From Dialister sp. (lineage in GTDB: Bacteria > Bacillota > Negativicutes > Veillonellales > Dialisteraceae), in NCBI GenBank assembly GCA_022722495.1, contig JAIJLI010000173.1:1-5290 (forward strand): a DNA stretch of 5,290 bases, given 5' to 3'. Each line of letters opens with the position of its first letter. The stretch's first letter is position 1. The translations under genes and the position numbers were made by a program. Below are positions 1-5,241 of the stretch, piece by piece. The notes under the pieces were generated by a model. That model made no database searches, was not told where the DNA came from, and saw only the letters and a program-made list of their open reading frames with translations.

Positions 1-102
1 CGGATAGTTTGCCCGCAGCGTCCGAAGCGCCGGCGTCACCAGCATGAGGTCACCGATGTGCATCGTATTGATGACGAGAATATTTTTGTATGTGGAAGTC
101 AT
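1..102 (-). CDS. Glycosyltransferase family 9 (heptosyltransferase-like), N-terminal fragment
   Basis: Only the first 34 codons are present; the gene runs off the left edge of the window. The translated start reads as a beta strand (KNILVINT), then a glycine-aspartate loop (MHIGDLMLVTPALRTLR). This is the characteristic N-terminus of GT9 enzymes, where the aspartate of the GD pair sits in the acceptor/catalytic region. The family transfers ADP-heptose or related sugars to the inner LPS core on the cytoplasmic side of the inner membrane. The ATG at 102 is preferred because AAAGGA lies 7 bases upstream; two in-frame ATGs further up (at 123 and 138) lack a good ribosome binding site. It is the third gene of the LPS run, 48 bases after the ligase gene. 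Which sugar it adds cannot be told from the fragment; it could be WaaF-, WaaQ- or otherwise specialised. Confidence 0.85.
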   Translation of the reverse strand, partial: MTSTYKNILVINTMHIGDLMLVTPALRTLRANYP

Positions 103-109
103 ACACGTT

Positions 110-115
110 TCCTTT
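110..115 (-). promoter_or_regulatory. Ribosome binding site of the left-edge GT9 gene
   Basis: AAAGGA on the minus strand, 7 bases before the ATG at 102. It decides between three in-frame ATG codons (138, 123 and 102) that all lie after the stop of the ligase gene. Confidence 0.6.
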
Positions 116-150
116 GATTTCATAAATACACCCGGCATGTCGCTTAGTAG

Positions 151-1326
151 CTATGCGTCCTGCTCCGGGCTCTCCTTTTTCCAGTTTTTGCTAAGCACCA
201 GAAGGCACCCTTGAACCAGCCAGAAGCTCTTCATGACGGCACCATTACCAAAATTATACTCCGTCAGCCCCTGCAGCACCAGCGCCAGCGCCGATGCACA
301 CATCATCAGGGCATATGGATTTCCTTCCTGCCAGAAGCGCTTGAAAGAGTAACCGATGAAGCAGGAGATCAACGTCATAAAGCCAGCAAAACCGATGAGC
401 CCATTCTCTGCCAGCATCTGCATGAAGTTGTTATGAGCATGAGAAAGGAGCGGCTCTTTTGCTTCCGGCGAAATATATTTCTTCTGATAATTGTCCTTGT
501 ACTGTCCCAAGCCAACGCCCGTGACCGGGTGGTCTTTGAACATTTCATACGCGCTGTGCCAGATCAGAAGTCGCTCGTGATTGGACTGGTTTGTGGTATC
601 CGTAATGCTTTGGGCACGTTGCACCAAGGGCGGGTATTGGGTAAGCCCTGCACCAACGGCAAGCAGGCAGCAAAGAATAACCGCGGCCAGCTTTTTTCGT
701 TGCGTGAGATAATAAAGAAGCAGTAAGGAAATCGTGCAAACTACTGCCAGCCAAGCGCCTCTGGTTCCATTAAATAGCAAAGCTACCGCACATATCAGGA
801 AAGATGCACCAGCCAATCCTCGTTCTCTACATGACCTTTGCTCATTAAAACTAAATGTAAACAACACTGGTAGATAAAGACAGAGCCACCCTGCCAGTGT
901 CATGGGATTCCCGAAAAAACCTGCAGCGCGTGTATCACCACCGATGCCCTGATATATCGCGCATAATCCACTTAGTGTGATCCCGATAAGTGCAACACTC
1001 AATATTTTTTTAGCACTCTTTACCTCTTTCACTGCCACTGTGATAATAAAAAATGGCATCAGACGCCAAAGCCACAAATCGCTCCAAACTTTAAGACCAC
1101 GCCCAATATGACCACTGGTAATAGCCGAAAGGAGCATGGTTCCCATAAAGAGTGCAACGCAGAAGTAATATTTCCTGTCCGTTATCTGCAACACTTTCCG
1201 ATTTTTAAAAATATAACCCAAAAAGCAGGCTGTAGCAATACCAAGCGCCACATTCCCTACAGGAATGGAAATAAACGAAGCTAACGCAAAAAGCAACAGA
1301 AAAATATAACAGTATTTATTAGTCAC
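151..1326 (-). CDS. waaL: O-antigen ligase / polymerase family membrane protein (WaaL-like, Wzy_C)
   Basis: A 391-residue polytopic inner-membrane protein, a usual length for this family. About twelve hydrophobic segments are visible, with a larger hydrophilic loop at roughly residues 229-300, expected to face the periplasm. Family marks are NGTRGAWLA (186-194), RLLIW followed by DHPVTGVGLGQY (252-276), and HAHNNFMQMLAENGLIG (296-312). These match the Wzy_C pattern, in which conserved arginines and a histidine in and near the periplasmic loop are needed for activity. WaaL enzymes transfer undecaprenyl-pyrophosphate-linked O-polysaccharide onto lipid A-core; an O-antigen polymerase or another glycan ligase of the same fold cannot be excluded. 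The start codon is GTG, 6 bases after the stop of the GT9 gene before it, so the two are probably co-translated. Its N-terminal half is unusually AT-rich compared with gdpP (28-42% GC in hand-counted 60-base lines, against about 62%), which fits a variable or acquired surface-glycan gene. Confidence 0.88.
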   Translation of the reverse strand: MTNKYCYIFLLLFALASFISIPVGNVALGIATACFLGYIFKNRKVLQITDRKYYFCVALFMGTMLLSAITSGHIGRGLKVWSDLWLWRLMPFFIITVAVKEVKSAKKILSVALIGITLSGLCAIYQGIGGDTRAAGFFGNPMTLAGWLCLYLPVLFTFSFNEQRSCRERGLAGASFLICAVALLFNGTRGAWLAVVCTISLLLLYYLTQRKKLAAVILCCLLAVGAGLTQYPPLVQRAQSITDTTNQSNHERLLIWHSAYEMFKDHPVTGVGLGQYKDNYQKKYISPEAKEPLLSHAHNNFMQMLAENGLIGFAGFMTLISCFIGYSFKRFWQEGNPYALMMCASALALVLQGLTEYNFGNGAVMKSFWLVQGCLLVLSKNWKKESPEQDA

Positions 1327-1332
1327 GGTAGC

Positions 1333-2343
1333 TCATTCTCCCCTGCAATCAGTCTTTTTCAAAATATCCTGCACCAGCTGATACACCCGATCCACCGGAA
1401 TGCTGCTCATCCTGCACTCCTTCGTCAGTGGATGATCTGCAATCAAAAAGTGGCAGTTCGAATTGCCATACGGGCCATTCCGCTTATGCGGCGTCGGCCC
1501 GAAGAGGGCGATGATGGGAGCGTGGACGGCGTTTGCGATATGGAGTGGACCGGTGTCACTGGAAATGTGGAGCGCCGCCATTTTTTCAAGAGCGGCGAGT
1601 TCTAAGAGGTTCGTCTGTCCCATAAGGTTCACGGTATACGGGGAAGGAGAGATTTTCCGGATGGCTTCGCCCATGGGCATCTCGCCTTTTGAGCCCGCAA
1701 TGACGGTGGTGATCTTGTCTTCGGCGAGTTTCCTTGCAAGCTCTCCCCAGTACTCGATGGGCCATTTCTTATAGTCGCCCCGTGTCCCGGGGACGAGAAG
1801 GACATAGCTTCCCTTGACGCCGTTCGTCCGAAGAATCGTAGTGACAGTTTCCATTTCTTTTGTCAGATCCGGAAGGGGAAATTCGATCTTGTCTGCGGGG
1901 CAGCCCAGATAGCGCATGACGTCTAAGAGTTGCTCGATGATGTGTCCGTGCTTATGGGGCCCGGAAATGGGTTTGCTGAAGAGGAAGCTGCCTTCTCTGC
2001 CATCGTGATAGCCGATCTTTTTCTTACCGCCGGAGAGAAAGGAGATGAGCCCGCTCTTGGCGATCATCTGCAGGTCGATGACGAGGTCGAAGTGATGCGC
2101 ATGCAGGTCTTTGCGGATTTCTTTCCAGTAGGAGAGCTGCTTGATGCGCTTCCGGTCGACGAGGTAGACTTCATCGATCCACGGCTTGCCGGGGAGGATC
2201 CCCGCAAAGGCGGGGTGTACGGCCCATGTGATCCTCGCTTCGGGATAGGCTTTACGCAGGGCGTAGAGAGAGGGGAGCGCGTGGATAATGTCTCCTAAGG
2301 AGCTCATTTTTATGATCAGGATGTTTTTATACGTCTTTGGCAT
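1333..2343 (-). CDS. Glycosyltransferase family 9, lipopolysaccharide heptosyltransferase I-like
   Basis: A 336-residue cytoplasmic GT-B enzyme of normal length for the family. The N-terminal Rossmann domain begins KNILIIKMSSLGDIIHALP, the WaaC-type signature; D18 is in the position of the conserved catalytic-site aspartate. The C-terminal donor-binding domain carries VPGTRGDYKKWPIEYW (184-199), whose lysines correspond to the sugar-nucleotide phosphate contact, and SSDTGPLHIANA (261-272), the strongly conserved DTGxxH donor-binding loop. WaaC-like enzymes move heptose from an ADP-heptose donor to Kdo of the LPS inner core at the inner membrane. The ATG at 2343 has AAGGA 8 bases upstream. It is the first gene of the LPS run and is followed after 6 bases by the ligase gene. 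The family is certain; heptosyltransferase I rather than II or a different sugar specificity is inferred from the SSLGDIIHALP signature. Confidence 0.9.
   Translation of the reverse strand: MPKTYKNILIIKMSSLGDIIHALPSLYALRKAYPEARITWAVHPAFAGILPGKPWIDEVYLVDRKRIKQLSYWKEIRKDLHAHHFDLVIDLQMIAKSGLISFLSGGKKKIGYHDGREGSFLFSKPISGPHKHGHIIEQLLDVMRYLGCPADKIEFPLPDLTKEMETVTTILRTNGVKGSYVLLVPGTRGDYKKWPIEYWGELARKLAEDKITTVIAGSKGEMPMGEAIRKISPSPYTVNLMGQTNLLELAALEKMAALHISSDTGPLHIANAVHAPIIALFGPTPHKRNGPYGNSNCHFLIADHPLTKECRMSSIPVDRVYQLVQDILKKTDCRGE
1338..1344 (-). promoter_or_regulatory. Ribosome binding site of the ligase gene (GTG start)
   Basis: AGGGGAG lies inside the last codons of the preceding GT9 gene, 11 bases before the GTG at 1326. 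The spacing is a little long, but no better start codon is in frame nearby: the ATG within GAATGA reads out of frame and soon hits a stop. The site supports coupled translation of the two genes. Confidence 0.5.
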
Positions 2344-2351
2344 GATGGATG

Positions 2352-2356
2352 TCCTT
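2352..2356 (-). promoter_or_regulatory. Ribosome binding site of the first LPS gene
   Basis: AAGGA on the minus strand, 8 bases before the ATG at 2343. Further upstream in the same leader, the arms 2372-2376 and 2385-2389 (GCGCC/GGCGC) could form a 5-bp hairpin with an 8-base loop. It does not cover the ribosome binding site. Confidence 0.5.
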
Positions 2357-2404
2357 GGATTCGGCTGCGCTGCGCCGTATCTTGGGCGCTTTGGCGGATA
2401 GGGA

Positions 2405-2430
2405 TGATAAAATATATTTCTATTTTATCA
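2405..2430. promoter_or_regulatory. AT-rich perfect palindrome overlapping the likely LPS-operon promoter
   Basis: The arms TGATAAAATA (2405-2414) and TATTTTATCA (2421-2430) form a perfect 10-bp inverted repeat around a 6-base spacer. On the minus strand the right arm reads TGATAAAAT, which fits an extended -10 element (TGn then TAAAAT at 2427-2422). Transcription would then start near 2415, about 70 bases before the LPS genes. No good -35 box is present at the usual distance (TCGAAG at 17 bases). Because of the symmetry the plus strand carries the same extended -10, but no plus-strand gene follows. The palindrome could be an operator for a dimeric regulator; which one is not evident. The stem lacks GC pairs, so it is not a convincing terminator. 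Confidence 0.4.
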
Positions 2431-2536
2431 CATTTCAGTATCTGCTTCGATGAAAATCTATTAAAAAAGGAATGCCCCCTTCTTCGAGCGTCCTGCTTTC
2501 AAGAGTTTGCTCAATTCACCGTGGATGATATATGCC

Positions 2537-2576
2537 GTCTCCCAGTCTCCTTGTCTATGAGTCTCCCCGTCTCATT
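2537..2576. repeat. Degenerate tandem array, five units with 8-base period
   Basis: GTCT occurs at 2537, 2545, 2553, 2561 and 2569, exactly 8 bases apart each time. The units are GTCTCCCA, GTCTCCTT, GTCTATGA, GTCTCCCC and GTCTCATT, so the consensus is GTCTCCnn (nnGGAGAC on the minus strand). The array lies in the spacer between the rplI terminator and the LPS promoter region, in no convincing reading frame. It looks like a decayed short tandem repeat; its function is unknown. Confidence 0.6.
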
Positions 2577-2589
2577 CTCCCCAACACAC

Positions 2590-2622
2590 AAAAATCCCCA
2601 GGACCATTCCCGGGGATTTTTT
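2590..2622 (-). terminator. Rho-independent terminator after rplI
   Basis: The arms AAAAATCCCC and GGGGATTTTT (2590-2599 and 2612-2621) flank an inner stem that closes on a 4-base loop (2604-2607). As minus-strand RNA it forms about 14 consecutive pairs, including one G-U at 2611/2600, followed by a U tract. It begins about 10 bases after the rplI stop. On the plus strand the same position is an A-C mismatch, so the hairpin is somewhat weaker there, although a T tract follows in that direction too. It ends the gdpP-rplI transcript and separates it from the LPS operon. Confidence 0.88.
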
Positions 2623-2632
2623 CATACAAGAT

Positions 2633-3079
2633 TTATTCCGTGACGACGGAGACGTGGACGGTGCTGGTGACCTGCTGGTGGACCCAGACCTCTACGTCAT
2701 ATTCACCGACAGTCTTGATCGGCGCTTTGAGACGGATATTTTTCTTTTCGAGCTTGAATTTGTACTGCTTCTCGAGAGCTTCGCTGATGTCCTTGCCGGT
2801 GACGGAGCCGAAGATGCGGCCGTCTTCCCCGCTCTGGACTTTGATGACGACCTTGACGGCCTTGAGCTGGGAGGCCATGATGACGGCCTCGTCTGCTGCG
2901 ACCTTGCTCTTGAATTCTTTCGCTTCCTGACGCTGGGAGGCGGTATTGAGGTTTGCCTTGGTGCCTTCTATGCCGAGGCCCTTGCGGATGAGCACGTTGC
3001 GGCCATACGCATCAGCGACTTCGATGACGTCGCCCTTTTTTCCCATTTTCTTTACGTCTTGCAGTAATACGACTTTCAT
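2633..3079 (-). CDS. rplI: 50S ribosomal protein L9 (bL9)
   Basis: A 148-residue protein, the standard length for bL9. The N-terminal 23S rRNA-binding domain begins MKVVLLQDVKKMGKKGDVIE and continues through the family signature around residues 13-40. A charged central helix (about 41-75) connects to the C-terminal domain, where VQSGEDGRIFGSVTGKDI (81-98) is typical. L9 binds near the L1 stalk base of the large subunit and helps reading-frame maintenance. The signature is slightly unusual: AYGRNVLIRKG where most L9 proteins have GYxRNFLxPxG. The ATG overlaps the gdpP stop as ATGA, and the ribosome binding site AGAGGAGG lies 7 bases upstream inside gdpP. A terminator follows directly, so rplI is the last gene of this transcript. 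Confidence 0.98.
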   Translation of the reverse strand: MKVVLLQDVKKMGKKGDVIEVADAYGRNVLIRKGLGIEGTKANLNTASQRQEAKEFKSKVAADEAVIMASQLKAVKVVIKVQSGEDGRIFGSVTGKDISEALEKQYKFKLEKKNIRLKAPIKTVGEYDVEVWVHQQVTSTVHVSVVTE

Positions 3080-5061
3080 TCTTTTTCCTCCTCTACTTGT
3101 TTACGGACTTGGGTCAGGATGACCTTTTCCGCTGCTTCTTTATTTCCATCTTTGCCCAGCTGGCAGCCTGCCACGGTGAGATGACCGCCGCCGCCCAAGG
3201 CTTCCATGACGACCTGTACATTGATCGAGCCGTCGGAGCGGGCAGAGAGACAGAGTCCATTGTCTGTGTGATAGAAAAGGAAACTGGTCCGGATCTCCTT
3301 CACGGTCACAAGGTAGTCTGCGATCTGTCCGGCGAGTACCTGGGAGTCTTCTGTTCCCTCCGGGCACTCGGCGATCGCGATATAGTTATCGATGAGCTTC
3401 ATATGAGCCAGGATCTCTGCCTTGGTCTTGATGAAGTGGATGTCCTCCGCAAAGAGCCTGTGGACGAGCTTCGTATCTGCCCCGCAGCGGCGCAGGAAGC
3501 TCGCCGCATCGAAGGTACGAACGCTGGTCTGGACAGCGAAGTTCTTCGTATCGACGACGATGCCTGCATAGAGGCAGGATGCCTCGAGTTCATTCATTTC
3601 TTCATCCCCGCCGTAGTACTGGACGAGCTCGGTCACAAGCTCGGACGCCGATGAGGCGGATGGCTCCATGTATGTCAGAAGCGGCTGTCGGATGATGGAG
3701 GCCGCACGGCGGTGATGATCGATGACGACCTTTTTCACGGCTTTTTTGAGGACTTCCGGGGCTGCGACGAGCTCGGGGATGTGCGTATCGGTGATGATGA
3801 CGACGGTCTTATCCGTCATGAGTCCCTTTGCCTCGCTCTCATCGATGAGGAGCCCTTCGGCGGCACCGCTCTTCTCGATGGCATCGACCATCTTGCGGCA
3901 GGTGTCACGCTCCTTCGAGAGGACGACATGCGCCTCAACATGGGAGGCGCGCGCGAGGTGGGCGACGCCGACCGCCGATCCCAAGGCATCGAAGTCTTCA
4001 TGATTATGCCCCATGACGAGCACCATATCTGCGTCTTCGATGATCTCCTTCAGCGCCTGTGCGACGACGCGGACGCGCACACGGGTGGAGGAGACGGACG
4101 TCGGCGATTTCCCGCCGAAGGCCTTCACTTCCTTCCCGAGGCGGACGATGGCCTGATCCCCGCCGCGTCCAAGGGCGAGGTCAAGGGAGACCTGCGCCTC
4201 TTCGAACTGTTTCATGAAGGAATCGCTGCTCTGGACGATGCCGATAGAGAGCGTGACCGGGATGCGGTTCACCGTATGGATCGCGCGGACTGCATCGAGG
4301 ATCTCGAAATTGCTCTCCATCATTTCCGCAAGTGCCTTGTGTGAAATGCACGCCACGAAATCATTCGTCGAGTACTGCTTGATGAAGCCCTCTTTCGCAT
4401 TGAAGGAGGAGAGGACCTTCTCCGTGACATCCGAGAGCAGGGCCGAGCGCTCGACATCGGTGAGGTCTGCGGTGACCTCCGGCACATTGTCGATACGGAT
4501 GAGGCAGAAGACCGGCCGCGCTTCATCGCACGCCTTCACCGCTTGTTCGACATCCGTGCGGTCCATGAAGTAGAATACCATGAAGTGCGTATCGTTCTTC
4601 TCCCCGGTGTCCAGAAATTTGTAGAAAACACGGAAGAAGGACTCACCCGCATGGCACTCGAACCACCCGGTCTTGCCCCAGATCTTGGAGATCTTCTGCC
4701 CGGTGATGAGATCCTGAAAACGGACTCCGACCTCGGCGCCCTCGCCGAGCCAGCCACGGAAGACATTGTTCGCCCAGACCAGCTCTTTCTTCTCATCCAT
4801 CATCGCGATGCCGACAGGGAGGTTCTTCACCGCATACACCGTACCGGCCGAAACGCCCGAGGACAGATCATCCAGATAGCGCAGGAGCTTCTTCTCCTGC
4901 CCGTAGTCGGAGCGTTTCACATAGACGATGACCCCGGCCACGATGATAAAGAAGAGCAGCCCCAGCGGCCAATTCTGCGTGGCAAGCAGCAGTGCGGCCA
5001 GGAGCAGCAGGCCGATCATGAGCTTTGCAGTCCTCGTATATACCCATATATCGCTCAGCAT
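3076..5061 (-). CDS. gdpP: GdpP-type cyclic-di-AMP phosphodiesterase (PAS, degenerate GGDEF, DHH/DHHA1)
   Basis: A 661-residue membrane-anchored enzyme, the usual size for GdpP/YybT. Two transmembrane helices (about 14-29 and 31-48) are followed by a PAS-like domain (about 70-165) and a degenerate GGDEF domain (about 180-310) without a GGDEF active-site motif, ending in the family hallmark LDLALGRGGDQ. The DHH domain has GHNHEDFDALGS (351-362; H352, D356, D358), DTH (425-427), DHHRR (448-452) and VVDT (502-505, D504), all expected metal ligands being present. DHHA1 ends in GGGGHLTVAG (623-632). The family hydrolyses c-di-AMP to pApA, thereby affecting potassium balance, cell-wall stress and beta-lactam tolerance in Firmicutes. 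The ATG has AAAGGAG 6 bases upstream. Its stop overlaps the rplI start (ATGA), so the two are translationally coupled. The protein looks intact. Confidence 0.96.
   Translation of the reverse strand: MLSDIWVYTRTAKLMIGLLLLAALLLATQNWPLGLLFFIIVAGVIVYVKRSDYGQEKKLLRYLDDLSSGVSAGTVYAVKNLPVGIAMMDEKKELVWANNVFRGWLGEGAEVGVRFQDLITGQKISKIWGKTGWFECHAGESFFRVFYKFLDTGEKNDTHFMVFYFMDRTDVEQAVKACDEARPVFCLIRIDNVPEVTADLTDVERSALLSDVTEKVLSSFNAKEGFIKQYSTNDFVACISHKALAEMMESNFEILDAVRAIHTVNRIPVTLSIGIVQSSDSFMKQFEEAQVSLDLALGRGGDQAIVRLGKEVKAFGGKSPTSVSSTRVRVRVVAQALKEIIEDADMVLVMGHNHEDFDALGSAVGVAHLARASHVEAHVVLSKERDTCRKMVDAIEKSGAAEGLLIDESEAKGLMTDKTVVIITDTHIPELVAAPEVLKKAVKKVVIDHHRRAASIIRQPLLTYMEPSASSASELVTELVQYYGGDEEMNELEASCLYAGIVVDTKNFAVQTSVRTFDAASFLRRCGADTKLVHRLFAEDIHFIKTKAEILAHMKLIDNYIAIAECPEGTEDSQVLAGQIADYLVTVKEIRTSFLFYHTDNGLCLSARSDGSINVQVVMEALGGGGHLTVAGCQLGKDGNKEAAEKVILTQVRKQVEEEKE
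3087..3094 (-). promoter_or_regulatory. Strong ribosome binding site of rplI, inside gdpP
   Basis: AGAGGAGG, 7 bases before the rplI ATG, close to a full Shine-Dalgarno match. It also encodes part of the Glu-rich tail of GdpP (VEEEKE). The strong site lets L9 be made in far larger amounts than the phosphodiesterase from the same message. Confidence 0.75.
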
Positions 5062-5067
5062 AGTTGT

Positions 5068-5074
5068 CTCCTTT
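5068..5074 (-). promoter_or_regulatory. Ribosome binding site of gdpP
   Basis: AAAGGAG, 6 bases before the ATG at 5061. It lies just outside the leader hairpin (5085-5127), so it is free in the drawn structure. Confidence 0.6.
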
Positions 5075-5084
5075 GTTCGTTACG

Positions 5085-5127
5085 AAATCGGGAGGCGGCC
5101 TGTCTCACGGGCAGCACCCGCCGATTT
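5085..5127 (-). promoter_or_regulatory. Structured 5' leader of gdpP
   Basis: On the minus strand AAATCGG (5127-5121) pairs perfectly with CCGATTT (5091-5085) and encloses a small hairpin, CGGG-TGCTG-CCCG (5120-5108). An alternative pairing of GGCGG (5122-5118) with CCGCC (5098-5094) would compete with both stems. The structure lies between the candidate promoter and the ribosome binding site. It is much smaller than a ydaO-type c-di-AMP riboswitch and matches no RNA class I recognise. Read on the plus strand, the hairpin is followed by six Ts (5125-5130) and could act as a terminator for rightward transcription, but no plus-strand gene is visible. Confidence 0.35.
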
Positions 5128-5148
5128 TTTCGACGATTCTTACTCTTT

Positions 5149-5177
5149 ATCGTACTCGAAACAGGAGAAGAATGCAA
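5149..5177 (-). promoter_or_regulatory. Candidate sigma-A promoter of gdpP-rplI
   Basis: TTGCAT (5177-5172) and TACGAT (5154-5149) are separated by 17 bases on the minus strand, matching three and four of six consensus positions. Transcription would start near 5142, giving a leader of about 80 bases that includes the hairpin. A perfect -35 box, TTGACA, stands at 5205-5200, but no acceptable -10 lies 16-18 bases after it. Confidence 0.4.
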
Positions 5178-5241
5178 GGGGGCAGAGGGGAGGCGTAAGT
5201 GTCAAGTTTTCCTCGGTAATTCATTTGACTGTCGATAATTA

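Larger units (their letters stand above)
2344..2589. other. Intergenic spacer between rplI terminator and LPS genes
   Basis: No gene is supported here. From right to left it holds the octamer-period array (2537-2576), a stretch of mixed composition without clear signals (about 2431-2536), the AT palindrome with the candidate promoter (2405-2430), and a short GC-rich leader before the first LPS gene. An open frame on the plus strand crosses the region, but it lacks family similarity and runs through the rplI terminator. Confidence 0.6.

Noticed and set aside
124..178. Terminator between the ligase gene and the left-edge GT9 gene
   Set aside because: Short CCCGG/CCGGG arms exist, but they are about 30 bases apart with no T tract, so transcription likely continues.
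211..726. 171-codon plus-strand frame opposite the ligase gene
   Set aside because: The minus-strand ligase has clear Wzy_C motifs over the same bases; the plus frame has none.
2404..2643. 79-codon plus-strand frame across the rplI-LPS spacer
   Set aside because: It crosses the octamer repeat and the rplI terminator, has no good ribosome binding site and resembles no family I know.
2654..3067. 137-codon plus-strand frame opposite rplI
   Set aside because: It is a mirror of the L9 gene; its acidic, Leu/Phe-rich composition comes from reversed Lys and Glu codons.
3712..4344. 210-codon open frame on the plus strand inside gdpP
   Set aside because: It is rich in Asp, His and Gly as expected from the complement of the DHH-domain codons, and it is fully covered by an intact gene.
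5062..5142. ydaO-type c-di-AMP riboswitch before gdpP
   Set aside because: The leader is too short and the folding pattern is a simple nested stem; the conserved ydaO architecture is not visible.
5150..5227. 25-codon minus-strand frame starting at ATG 5227
   Set aside because: It has no ribosome binding site, overlaps the candidate promoter elements and has low-complexity composition.
4543..5238. 231-codon open frame on the plus strand opposite the start of gdpP
   Set aside because: It lies antisense to the well-supported gdpP N-terminus, runs through the leader hairpin and has no recognisable domain. Long antisense frames are expected in GC-rich genes.
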